Positions 8,063-16,124 of a DNA stretch of 64,000 nucleotides are shown here, in pieces (within the stretch, counting starts at the first letter, position 1; every line of letters starts with the position of its first letter). A program made the position numbers and the translations under genes. The DNA is from Actinomycetes bacterium. Lineage in GTDB: Bacteria > Actinomycetota > Coriobacteriia > Coriobacteriales > Atopobiaceae. The DNA is taken from contig JAKPQM010000008.1 of NCBI GenBank assembly GCA_029546925.1, forward strand, positions 24,905-88,904, given 5' to 3'. The notes beneath the pieces are model-generated. The model saw only the letters and a program-made list of their open reading frames with translations. It searched no databases and had not been told where the DNA came from.

Positions 8063-8719
8063 TCATACGATGAACAGCAACGCGATGATGGGGAGCGCGC
8101 GGCGATAGTCTTTATTCACGAACAGGTACACCGCGCCAAACAGGAAGCCCGCGAAGGCTGCAAGCAGCCCGGTAGCGATATCCTCTTTCGACAGGATATG
8201 CGGCAAGCCCCAGACCAAGGCGAGAAGGATGCCGCCATAGGGAATCCCCACAGCACCGAACCATGTCTCGCACGCCTTCTGCCCGTATACGATCACGAGC
8301 GAGATCAGGAACGCCTCTGCGAGATAGTAGGCGTACTGGAACCAGAAGAGCATCGGCCCCCGCGACTCCCATTCGGCCACTATCTTGAATCCATCCCAGT
8401 CTAGGTATTTCGAGACGATATTCACTGCAAAGCAGATGGCGATCATCGCATATTGCCAAGCGGCTATGTTCGGCTGCCTCTGCCATATATCGAAGTGCGT
8501 GGTCTTCTCTCCGATCCTGATGACGATGAGCCCGACGAGGATCCACACCGCAATCGTGATGCACCAGTGGATGATGCTCTGACTCGCTGTGAACGTGCTG
8601 ATATCCCATCCGATCAGCCTCTCCAACTGCACCAGAATCAGCTCGAAAGCGAAGCCTGCCGCTGCATACAGCGCACACCACAGGTAGTCGGATCCGCTCA
8701 CGCGTTTCTCCATGGACAT
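8063..8719 (-). CDS. CPBP-like membrane protein, degenerate active site
   Basis: Membrane protein of up to 218 residues with about six hydrophobic segments. The last third has the layout of the CPBP (CAAX protease/bacteriocin-processing) family: YYLAEAFLISLVIVYG, then LVWGLPHILS, then AGFLFGAVYLFVN. The family's EExxxR motif appears only as AEAFLIS, so the second Glu and the Arg are missing, while the later histidine is kept. It is therefore probably a non-peptidase relative. GGAGAGA precedes the start; ATG at 8713 is an alternative. It stands alone next to mobile-element debris. Confidence 0.6.
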   Translation of the reverse strand: MSMEKRVSGSDYLWCALYAAAGFAFELILVQLERLIGWDISTFTASQSIIHWCITIAVWILVGLIVIRIGEKTTHFDIWQRQPNIAAWQYAMIAICFAVNIVSKYLDWDGFKIVAEWESRGPMLFWFQYAYYLAEAFLISLVIVYGQKACETWFGAVGIPYGGILLALVWGLPHILSKEDIATGLLAAFAGFLFGAVYLFVNKDYRRALPIIALLFIV

Positions 8720-8911
8720 TCTCTCTCCATCCCTCGTCCCACACGAGCACCAAAGCGGTGTTCGTGTACCGATTACGATGCAAGATCAGAGGGGTGCTCC
8801 CTATCTATACTCCCTATCCATCCGGCCCCTTGTCGCGAGGGTAGTGTCGGAAATGTTGGTGTAACAGCTGCCCCGTAGCGCGTGCCACCGCCCAGAATCA
8901 CTGCCCCTATC

Positions 8912-9595
8912 CTACGCCGCCTCCATCGTGTCCGCAAGCTCGAGACTCGCCTCTATCGCCTTCTTGGCGACGAGGCGCAGCTCCTCCCGACGCCGCTCGT
9001 CGGGCGCCTTCGGGGCCGGCCTTTCCTCGTAGAACTCCGAGATCTTGGCCTCCGAGAAATATCTGCACCCGGACCGGACCTCGTCCTGCTCGCACATGAC
9101 GGCCCCGGCCAGGCGCTCCAGCGATGCCGCCGAGGGGAACACCTGCACCACCTTCGACCTGCGCTTTATCTCCCTGTTGGTGCGCTCCTGCACGTTGTTG
9201 GTGCGCAGGCGCTTCCAGTGCGAGGCCGGGAAGTCGAGGTAGGCCAGGGCGTCGGCCTCGGCCTCCTCCCAGACCTCCGTCGCCTTGGGGCAGCACCCCT
9301 CCAGCATCTCCGCCGCGAGGTGGTACATTGCCCTGACCTGGTCGGCGTCCTTGGCCCGGAAGACCGGCGCCACGATCCTCGCGACGCGGCGCCCGAGCCG
9401 GCGAGACGAGGCCTCCCTCACGCAGTCGCGCATCAGGTGCACGGCGCAGCGCTGCCAGGCCGCACCCTGGAAGACCTCGGCTATGGCCCTCCTCAGCCCC
9501 TCGTGCGCGTCCGAGGTGACGAGCTCGACGCCGCCGACGCCGCGGGCCCTGACGGTCCTGAGGAACGCCAGCTAGGAGTCGTAGGACTCCGTGTC
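8912..9595 (-). pseudogene. IS256-family transposase remnant
   Basis: C-terminal part of a mutator-type (IS256) transposase. Clear segments are VTSDAHEGLRRAI, WQRCAVHLMRD and TNNVQERTNREIKRRSKVV, with the catalytic Glu in the last. The frame runs from the TAG at 8912-8914 back to 9595, but holds an in-frame TAG at 9572-9574 where the family has Trp (TESYDS-stop-LAFLRT). The N-terminal half is missing because an IS21-like relic begins at 9596. The transposase cannot be functional. Confidence 0.85.
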
Positions 9596-9870
9596 TGATA
9601 CCGCTACTCTAAAAACCGCCGATTGCACCAACATATCTCGCCAATCGCACCAATACAAAAGCGCCATTCGAACCAACGTTGTTTAGCCGATCGCATCAAC
9701 GTAACTAAGCTTGCTTCCAGCTGGCATCAGTCGGAAGGAGCGCGATTGGAAGCAAGCATATTGCCGGTAGTCCGATTGGCGAAAGAGCGGTGGCGCCGCT
9801 GTCGAAACTGCAGTAGCGCGTTTGACGCGATGCGGTAGCTCAACTGTCGAAATTTACGGTAGCGCTATCA
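9596..9870. mobile_element. Relic of an IS21-like element: both ends, no genes
   Basis: The segment starts TGATACCGCTAC and ends GTAGCGCTATCA, near-perfect terminal inverted repeats with the TG...CA ends used by IS21. The left end has four related subterminal repeats (GCCGATTGCACCAAC, GCCAATCGCACCAAT, GCCATTCGAACCAAC, GCCGATCGCATCAAC); the right end has repeats of the type GTCGAAANTNCNGTAGCG. Multiple subterminal repeats are typical of IS21 ends. The istA/istB genes are absent. An 11-bp inverted repeat, GCTTGCTTCCA at 9709-9719 with 9747-9757, sits in the centre. No target duplication is visible because the flanks are different broken genes. Confidence 0.65.
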
Positions 9871-10013
9871 CCAGCGGCCAGGACGTGAAGACCGTGAGCG
9901 CCATCCTCGGGCACGCCAACGCCGCCATGACGCTCAACATCTACAGCGACGCCCTCGCGGACTCCAAGCGGACGAGCATGGACATGCTGGACAGCGTCTT
10001 CTCGGCGGTGTGA
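9871..10013 (+). pseudogene. C-terminal fragment of a tyrosine integrase
   Basis: The last 46 residues of a phage-type integrase: GQDVKTVSAILGHANAAM then TLNIYSDALADSKRTSM, the region with the second catalytic His (LGHAN) and the tyrosine nucleophile (IYSD). The start is cut off at the IS21-like relic. An open frame back to 9822 exists only because it runs into the relic. Evidence that an integrated element once lay here. Confidence 0.8.
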
Positions 10014-10030
10014 GGTAGTTGCAGGCCGGG

Positions 10031-11308
10031 CTACCTTCTGCCAAGCAGGAAATCAACGGCACCGACAATCTTTATCCCGTCGATGTTCGTGGGATAGGAG
10101 CCCGACCCAACGACCACTATCTTTGGGAAACCATCTCGTATGGCCGACAGGGGGGCAAGCTCGCGCTCCATCGTCGCTTGGGCCGTCATATCCTCGGCAA
10201 CTTGGATATAGATGCGCCCGTCGTCCTTCGAGGCGACGAAATCGACCTCTCCGGTACGTAGATGCCCGACCCACACGTCGTAGCCCTCGTAAACGAGCTG
10301 TTGGTAGACGATGTTCTCGAGCACGCGGCCGGGGTCCGCGTTTCTGTATCCCTGCTCGTAGTTCCTGAGGCCGACGTCGCAGATGTAGAACTTCCCCCTC
10401 GTTTTGAGAAGCTCCTTGCCCTTGATGTCGTATCGGCGGACCGAGTCGAAGAGGTACGCCTCCTCGAGCGCCGCCACATATGCGGCGACGGTGTTGTTAG
10501 CGGCCTCCAGGCTCTCCGAGCGTATGGCTCCGGCGATTCCGTTGACCGAGCACTCGTTGCCGATGTTGTCCGCCAGGAAGGCGTTCACCCTCTCAAGCAA
10601 TGCCGCATTGGTTACCTGCCGCCGTCCGCGCCTCCTCTCCCTCTCGAGGATGTCGCGGACGAGCACGGTGTTGTGGAGCGTCTCGCAGTAAGCGCGATGG
10701 ACTTCCCTGCTGGGCTCTGAGAGGGCAAGGTATGGGAGGCCTCCATAGGTGCGGTACTGGGAGAACAGCCCCGCGAGCGTCGCGGGAGAGCCGTCCGGCA
10801 TCATCGCGATGTCTGCCCGTGCGGTATCCGGCTCCCCGGGAACCGCACCCTTGAAATCGAGGTATTCGGAGAAGGTCAGGGGCCTGACGCGCGTCTCAAC
10901 ATACCGACCCGTTAGGAGGGTGGACAGCTCGCTCGACAGGAGGAACGCGTTCGAGCCCGTGATGTAGATGTCGCATCCGAAGTCGACGCGCAGCGATTCG
11001 ATCGCACGCTCCCATCCTGGCGTTTCCTGAATCTCGTCGAAGAAGAGATAGGGCTTCTCGATCCCCAGCATCCTCTCAGCCGCCACGCGGTAGAGCTCGC
11101 GGTAATCCCCCCTTACCGAGTCGAACTCCATCGACTCCACCCTGAAGAAGAGGATCCTCTCCCGGGAGACGCCCTCCTTTGCAAGATGCTCCGCCATCAT
11201 CTCGAGCAGCGTCGACTTGCCGGAGCGTCTCACCCCGGTGACGACCTTGATCATCTCGGTATCTTGGAACCTGATCAGATCCTGGAGGTATTTCTCTCGC
11301 AGTATCAT
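10031..11308 (-). CDS. DUF4143 AAA ATPase
   Basis: ATP-binding protein of 425 residues in the large AAA_14/DUF4143 family common in gut bacteria. It has Walker A GVRRSGKSTLL at about residue 27, Walker B YLFFDEIQETP, a sensor segment ITGSNAFLLSSELSTLLTGR, and a C-terminal DUF4143 nuclease-like half with GEVDFVASKDDGRIYIQVAE, which matches the PD-(D/E)XK pattern (E-V-D ... Q-V). Function of the family is unknown; some members are found with toxin or mobile DNA. Start placed at ATG 11308; the frame extends to a TTG at 11317. A 14-bp inverted repeat lies at once upstream. Confidence 0.85.
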   Translation of the reverse strand: MILREKYLQDLIRFQDTEMIKVVTGVRRSGKSTLLEMMAEHLAKEGVSRERILFFRVESMEFDSVRGDYRELYRVAAERMLGIEKPYLFFDEIQETPGWERAIESLRVDFGCDIYITGSNAFLLSSELSTLLTGRYVETRVRPLTFSEYLDFKGAVPGEPDTARADIAMMPDGSPATLAGLFSQYRTYGGLPYLALSEPSREVHRAYCETLHNTVLVRDILERERRRGRRQVTNAALLERVNAFLADNIGNECSVNGIAGAIRSESLEAANNTVAAYVAALEEAYLFDSVRRYDIKGKELLKTRGKFYICDVGLRNYEQGYRNADPGRVLENIVYQQLVYEGYDVWVGHLRTGEVDFVASKDDGRIYIQVAEDMTAQATMERELAPLSAIRDGFPKIVVVGSGSYPTNIDGIKIVGAVDFLLGRR

Positions 11309-11320
11309 CTTCACCAATCC

Positions 11321-11359
11321 ATGTTAAAAACTTTCATTTCGTGCAAGTTTTTAACATGA
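11321..11359. promoter_or_regulatory. 14-bp inverted repeat before the DUF4143 ATPase
   Basis: CATGTTAAAAACTT at 11321-11334 is the exact reverse complement of 11346-11359, separated by 11 bases. It lies 12 bases before the start of the minus-strand ATPase gene, in the place expected for its promoter or leader. Two other DUF4143 genes in the window also have inverted repeats just before them, so an operator for self-control is plausible. Confidence 0.5.
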
Positions 11360-11449
11360 TACATCATTTTGTGAGCTCGTCTCCCGGAAGATCCCAGCGC
11401 AAATGACAGACCGAACAATAATCCAGACAGAAGAAAACGGCTCTGTTCA

Positions 11450-11487
11450 GGGGGGCATTCATCGCGATTTGCCAATGAATACCCCCC
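11450..11487. repeat. Imperfect inverted repeat upstream of the amber-broken gene
   Basis: GGGGGGCATTCAT at 11450-11462 pairs with ATGAATACCCCCC at 11475-11487 with a single C/A mismatch and a 12-base loop. It is about 105 bases upstream of the gene starting at 11594. No T-tract follows, so an operator or leader structure is more likely than a terminator. Confidence 0.4.
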
Positions 11488-11593
11488 TGAAGAAGGGAAC
11501 ATCACGGCATTACAGCGATAGTCTAGGAAGCTTCGTCAGACAGTTGTTTTCCCAGCTCAGAATGGATGCAGCATCCAATGAGCGGAGGAAAAC

Positions 11594-12304
11594 ATGCCTG
11601 CACCGAGGAAGCGCGGAAACGCGCAGCGCAGAAGCTTCACGACCATCTTCAGCAACGAGCAGCGGTACCTGTCTCTCACCGGCCTGAGCCGCGACATCGC
11701 GGATGCCGAGCTCGGGACCCAGTCCAACGTGTTCGAGAGATGCGTCACCAGCAGCCTCTTGCCCTCGAGGGCGGCGGAGAGGTACGCGGCGATGCTCTAC
11801 GCGCGGGACGAGCCGCTGGGCGTGCTGGAGTGCATCGAGGCGCTCGCACGTGATCTCTCGATTGCGGCCGGCGAGCCCGCATCCGAGGAGGGGCTCGTCG
11901 GATTCGTCCGCTATGCCTACGACTACGCCGCCGAGCACCACGTCGAGATCGGCCCCTGCGCGGCGAGGAAGGCGCTGGCCGCCGATCTGGAGGCCCTCGT
12001 GGACCATTAGCGGGAGGAGAGGGGCGGCCCCGAGGCCGCAGATCAGCTCCTGGCACTGATCTCGGAGCTCTCGGACGGCGGAGAGGTGGCGCTGAGGGAC
12101 GTGCCGTATGCAATCCTCTCGATCTGGGGCTCCCTGGGCGACAAGCGCCCCGCGTTCCGTGCGCTCGCGGATGCCGCGCAGGCGGCCCTCGCCGGCGATG
12201 GGATGCACATCGCAGACGACCCGTCCGACAGATGGGGGTTCATCTCCGCGGTCGGGAGGATCGATGCCGACGAAGGCAGGTCGGCACTCTCGCTCGGAGC
12301 ATAA
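11594..12304 (+). pseudogene. Unknown gene interrupted by an in-frame TAG
   Basis: Two parts in the same frame. The first, 138 residues from ATG 11594 (GCGGAGG upstream) to TAG 12008-12010, starts MPAPRKRGNAQRRSFTTIFS. The second, 12011-12301, continues with the same base composition and helical pattern (for example DQLLALISELSDGGEVALRD and ILSIWGSLGDKRPAFRAL) to TAA at 12302-12304. A single nonsense change in a gene of about 236 codons explains this best. I do not recognise the family; the N terminus is basic and the rest predicted helical. It sits in a block of mobile-element debris. ATG at 12086 could in principle restart translation. Confidence 0.55.
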
Positions 12305-12342
12305 CGGATGCGATTGAGTGGGCGAAGGGCATTAGAATACCC

Positions 12343-12555
12343 GACTTGCTGCGTTCAGCAAGTCCCGTGGTTCGTGTACACAGTTGTACGGAAACCCGTA
12401 CACGAACCACCGCTTGCTGGGTCCAGCAAGTCTCGTGCGAGATGTCCATGGTCGTACGTACACCATGCCGTCGCGCATCACTTGCTGAGTACAGCAAGTG
12501 ATGCGCGACATGTACATGGTTGTCCGTACGGCCCGCGGCCATGTCGCACCACTTG
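12343..12555. repeat. Array of palindromes with a 68-bp period
   Basis: CTTGCTG starts at 12345, 12413 and 12481, exactly 68 bases apart, each time as the left arm of a short hairpin: GACTTGCTG/CAGCAAGTC, CTTGCTGG/CCAGCAAG, and a 17-bp perfect stem TCGCGCATCACTTGCTG (12471-12487) pairing with 12492-12508. Between them lie GTAC-rich dyads, the first a 13-bp inverted repeat GTGGTTCGTGTAC (12367-12379) with 12398-12410. A degenerate fourth copy begins near 12549. It lies upstream of an RHH DNA-binding protein and could be that protein's binding array or a transfer/replication origin. Confidence 0.7.
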
Positions 12556-12561
12556 GCTCGA

Positions 12562-12590
12562 CCCTCCCCACCTTTCCGCGGTGGGGAGGG
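12562..12590. repeat. 11-bp perfect GC-rich hairpin
   Basis: CCCTCCCCACC at 12562-12572 pairs perfectly with GGTGGGGAGGG at 12580-12590 around a 7-base loop. Very stable, but no T-tract on either side. It lies between the 68-bp array and the RHH gene and may end or pause transcripts. Confidence 0.5.
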
Positions 12591-12679
12591 CTTCGATTGG
12601 AAGGGCAGAAGGACGTGCGGGGGAGACCCCGCTCCCCTATCTAGGACATCCACGGGCATAGCGCGGACGGGAGATGGCC

Positions 12680-13186
12680 ATGGCATTGGACAGGGAAACG
12701 CGCACCGTGCGCGTCGAGCTCAGGCTCACTCAGGCGGAAAGCAGGCTCCTCGACGAGATGGCGGAGCGGTTCGGGAAGACGAGAAGCGGCTTCCTGAGGC
12801 TCGCCCTTCATGCGATAGCGCTGTACCCGACAGACGAGGCGGCTGGCGAGGATCCCATCCTCTTCCTTGATGCCACGACCTGGCAAGGTATCCTTTCGGA
12901 GCTCCGGCGCAATCGCATCGGCCTCGGCTGGTGCAACCGTCTGTGTGAGGAAATCGAGTGGAATGTCAAGCGCCACACCAAAGACATGCTGCGCGACGCC
13001 GAGATAGCAGACATGGTTGTGAACCAGATGGAGGATGCAAAGAACGCCATCCGGGAAATGGTTGGGATTATGAACTCGATTGACAAGCGCATCTGCGAAG
13101 CGCTATCACTGCGCCAGCTCATCAGGTCGAAGGTGGATTACGACAGGGGATGGGCGGAGAACAGGCAGAAGGCACGCAGAGCATAA
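12680..13186 (+). CDS. Ribbon-helix-helix protein, MobC-like
   Basis: Protein of 168 residues with an N-terminal ribbon-helix-helix domain (TRTVRVELRLTQAESRLLDE then MAERFGKTRSGFLRLAL), the layout of plasmid mobilisation accessory proteins and similar DNA binders. The rest is helical, with ILSELRRNRIGLGWCNRLCE resembling the conserved central segment of MobC-type relaxosome proteins. No relaxase gene is nearby, so this is probably a leftover of a mobilisable element. GGGAG precedes ATG 12680; ATG 12674 is an alternative. The palindrome array upstream is a natural candidate for its binding site. Confidence 0.55.
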   Translation: MALDRETRTVRVELRLTQAESRLLDEMAERFGKTRSGFLRLALHAIALYPTDEAAGEDPILFLDATTWQGILSELRRNRIGLGWCNRLCEEIEWNVKRHTKDMLRDAEIADMVVNQMEDAKNAIREMVGIMNSIDKRICEALSLRQLIRSKVDYDRGWAENRQKARRA

Positions 13187-13377
13187 AACCGCAGGTAGAT
13201 GGCTTATTGTAAGCCGTTCTAAGATCCTATCTTTCTGAAAACGACCTAGATACCGTGGGTAATCTGGTTGCTTTCATAATTCAAGGTTCGCCATCGGGAA
13301 AGACGATTGGGAGATTGCACTCGCGGCTTTCTCCGGGGGCCTCGCCAATCCGTCGCTTGAGCCACCTCGAGACCAGC

Positions 13378-14574
13378 CTACTTCATCTTTATCGTCGCTG
13401 AAGCTACAGCAGCCAAGACCATGCAGGCACCACCCAACAGGTAGATAACCGCAATTTCCCCGTCAGCAATGGGAACGATGGCGTAGCTTGGAATCACGAC
13501 AGCGCCAAGGACCTGCACCATGGTCACGAACCCTCCCGCAGTACCCGCATAGATTGGTCCGATCTCGGGAAGCTGCACGGGCGCGGACATGAGCGTAGGA
13601 ACCACGCCCATCATGGACATGCCCGTGATGAAAAACGCAAGAGAAAGCGCCGCCGAGCTGGGAAGCTGCCAAGCGAAGGCAATTCCGATGCCGGTGAGCA
13701 GCGCGAACACGACCACGATAGGCTTCTGCCTTCCGATAAGCGCGATGAGCGCAGGGGCGATGTAGCAGCCCGCAAGGTTGCCGAGCATGAAGAAGCTGGT
13801 GACGATGCCGGCGCTCTCCGCGTCAAAACCCCTCATGCCAAGCACGGTGGGGGTATACGAGCTGATCACCACATTCGCCCCCATGACAAAGGCGAGCCCG
13901 AGTCCCGTCGCCCACACTCCCGGGCTTTTGAGGACGATCCCAAGGCACTCCGAGAGCTTCGGGCTTGACAGGGAACAATTCGTCTCGGCCTGTGGTTCTC
14001 CCCTGAAGGCAATCCACACAACCGTCGGTGCTATCGCCACGATAGCACCGACGGAGAACGCGATGCGGAGGCTGGGAAACATCGCGGTCGTCGCTGTGGC
14101 AAGCATCGTTCCGAGCATCGATGATGACATGAGGACGCCCATCTTTGCGCCAACCCCATCCGGACCGTAGAACCCGGCGAGAATCTTGGATGCGCCTGCC
14201 ATCAGAAAGCATGCTGACACGCCCGTAAGCATCATCCCTGCGAATAGCATCGAATATGTGGTTGCTGCAACGCGCACGACGCACCCTGCCGCAGTCAGCG
14301 CGAGCCCGATGGAGACGGTACGCTTCGCACCGATGCGATCAATCAAGACTCCCGCAAACAGCGAGAGGAAGATTGCGGGGATCATCGGGGCGGAGAAGAG
14401 CTGGGCAAGCTGGTCGGTGCTGATGCCGTAGAGCTCTATCACCTGAGGCCCCAGCGGCGAAATCTGGTACTGGACGTAATTGGGAACGAACAGCCCCATG
14501 CATGCGACAGCAAGCGATACGGCCGCGCTTGAATGCGCCTTGGTTTGGGAGATGGAAAGGTCAAGCGATGCCAT
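13378..14574 (-). CDS. MFS transporter (CynX/NarK-like)
   Basis: Integral membrane protein of 398 residues with about twelve hydrophobic segments, a major facilitator. The loop LIDRIGAKRTVSIGL after the second segment is the usual MFS motif A position, and a hydrophilic loop near residue 190 separates the halves. The start is set at 14574 with AAGGAG before it, because the frame further upstream has no ribosome-binding site. It is the last gene of the cluster 17516-13378, after two GcvT/LigM-like genes, so it probably imports their methylated substrate or exports the product. Substrate unknown. Confidence 0.85.
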   Translation of the reverse strand: MASLDLSISQTKAHSSAAVSLAVACMGLFVPNYVQYQISPLGPQVIELYGISTDQLAQLFSAPMIPAIFLSLFAGVLIDRIGAKRTVSIGLALTAAGCVVRVAATTYSMLFAGMMLTGVSACFLMAGASKILAGFYGPDGVGAKMGVLMSSSMLGTMLATATTAMFPSLRIAFSVGAIVAIAPTVVWIAFRGEPQAETNCSLSSPKLSECLGIVLKSPGVWATGLGLAFVMGANVVISSYTPTVLGMRGFDAESAGIVTSFFMLGNLAGCYIAPALIALIGRQKPIVVVFALLTGIGIAFAWQLPSSAALSLAFFITGMSMMGVVPTLMSAPVQLPEIGPIYAGTAGGFVTMVQVLGAVVIPSYAIVPIADGEIAVIYLLGGACMVLAAVASATIKMK

Positions 14575-14686
14575 TGATTTCTCCTTAATCCCTTGGAATA
14601 GTTCCGCGCCCCCCACCTTGGCTTGCAGGAAGCCTTGGCGGGAGGCGCAGAGAATCATCTGAGGTAGAAGCTAGAGGCTGCAGCGC

Positions 14687-16056
14687 CTACAGATACGGCC
14701 TCTCCGGCACCATCTTCATGACGTCGCAGGTCTCGTTGCGCCACTCGTCCTGGTAATACATACCCGTGACCACCTTGGCGCGGATGGGGGTCTGCTTACC
14801 GTCGGCCTTGCCCCACATCACCGTGAGCTCCTTGCCGTCGACCGCGGCGTCGGCGCTGACGTAGCCGATGGAGATGAAGGTGTGGCGGTACCAGTACTGT
14901 GCGCGTCCGGCCGTGAAGCCCACCACGCGGTCTCCGTCCTTGACGAGGTCCGCATGGCCGCGGTAATACTCGGGGTTGGACGCGTTGTAGGCCATGACCT
15001 CCTCGTCCTCCTCGACAGTACCCGCGATTTCGGCTGCTATGAGCGCCCCCAGATCATCGAGGTTCCACTCCAGGGTGACGGGCCTGCGGTAATCGCCGGT
15101 CTCCTTCTGGCGCAGCAGCGCCTCCTTGCCGATGAAGTCGTGGTCGAAGTTGACGAGCCAGCCCCAACCGCACTCGAAGGGAGTCGCGAGGTAGTTTTTG
15201 GCGTCGCCCGCAGCGGTTCCCGTCAGCCGCACGGGAACGCCGACGCCGCCGTTGCCGTCGGAAAGCAACCAATGGATGAGGCTGTTGTGGTAGCCTGCGG
15301 GGGTGTGGTTGACGCCGCAGTAGTTCCTGACGCCCTGGCGCTTGGCACCGAACTTCTCGCCCGAGGCGACGATGGCGGAGTAGACCTCCTCGAAGCAGTC
15401 GATGGGGCCGTGCACCTCGTAGGCGAGGTTGCCGCTCATGCCCAAGCGGTGCACGAGCATGTCGCTGCCGGCGCACTTCACGGTCTTGTGCTGGCCGAAC
15501 CTGAGGTCGTGCAGGTCGGTCTTGGTCGCGTCCTCGAGGATCTCGAGCGACTTGCGGCCGTCGATCTGGATCCAGTACTCTGCCAGCGGCACGACGGTGA
15601 CGTCCATGCCGGACTGTGCTGCGAGCGGTGCGAGGAACAGCGAGCAGCTTGCGCGGTACGTGTCCTCATCCACCTTGCTGAAGAGGCCGAAGCCCCTGAT
15701 TCCACCTTGCTGAAGAGGCCGAAGCCCCTGATATAGCCGTCGTCGTCGCACACCATGACGTTGCGCGAGCCGCCGGCCTTGAGCAGGGCGAAGTCGCGGT
15801 TAGCCGTGTACTTGTTCATGAATTTGACCGCATCGGGGCCGGTGAGCAGGAAGTGGCCGCCGATGCCATCGCCGGTCTGCAGGTATGTGCCGATCCATGC
15901 GGTCTCGTAGGCGGCAAGCACCTCCTCTTTGGGGCTGGTGAACTCGTAGGGCATCCAAAGGTCGTCGGGCTTGGTCACCGACCCGTACAAGGATGAGAGA
16001 ACATCCTGGCGGAGCAGATTCGCACCGCGATTGAGAGCACTGTTGATGTTTGCCAT
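14687..16056 (-). pseudogene. GcvT/LigM-like methyltransferase, frameshifted by duplication
   Basis: Aminomethyltransferase-fold protein of the group that includes glycine-cleavage T protein and the tetrahydrofolate-dependent O-demethylases LigM/DesA. The N-terminal piece (16056 down to about 15733) starts MANINSALNRGANLLRQDV; the C-terminal piece (from about 15668 down to 14687) has RKSLEILEDATKTDLHDL, RLGMSGNLAYEVHGP and GWGWLVNFDHDFIGKEALL. An exact 32-bp tandem duplication at 15669-15732 breaks the frame. Removing one copy restores a protein of 445 residues that aligns along its length with the next gene. AAAGGGG precedes the start. It is silent as sequenced, but one slippage event would restore it. 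Confidence 0.85.
15669..15732. repeat. Perfect 32-bp tandem duplication inside the methyltransferase gene
   Basis: The 32 bases at 15669-15700, beginning TCCACCTTGCTGAAG, are repeated without change at 15701-15732. Because 32 is not a multiple of three, the coding frame shifts. Exact head-to-tail copies of this size are prone to loss or gain by slippage. Confidence 0.97.
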
Positions 16057-16124
16057 GATTAACCCCTTTCTAAAGGTTCCCGTACTGTATCCAGCGTCTA
16101 TTGCAGTTGCCTGCCTTGAATCCC

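Noticed and set aside
8882..9598. A 238-residue plus-strand frame over the IS256 remnant
   Set aside because: Opposite strand of the transposase remnant; no gene-like features.
11311..11505. A 64-residue minus-strand frame upstream of the DUF4143 ATPase
   Set aside because: It crosses the inverted repeat, has no ribosome-binding site and no recognisable features.
9572..12010. Amber (TAG) recoding, because two genes here have in-frame TAG
   Set aside because: Many intact genes in the window end in TAG (for example at 978 and 2663), so TAG is a normal stop; both cases are in decayed mobile DNA.
12343..12555. CRISPR array
   Set aside because: Period is 68 bases, the constant part is a short hairpin and the intervening parts are related dyads rather than unique spacers; no cas genes are in the window.
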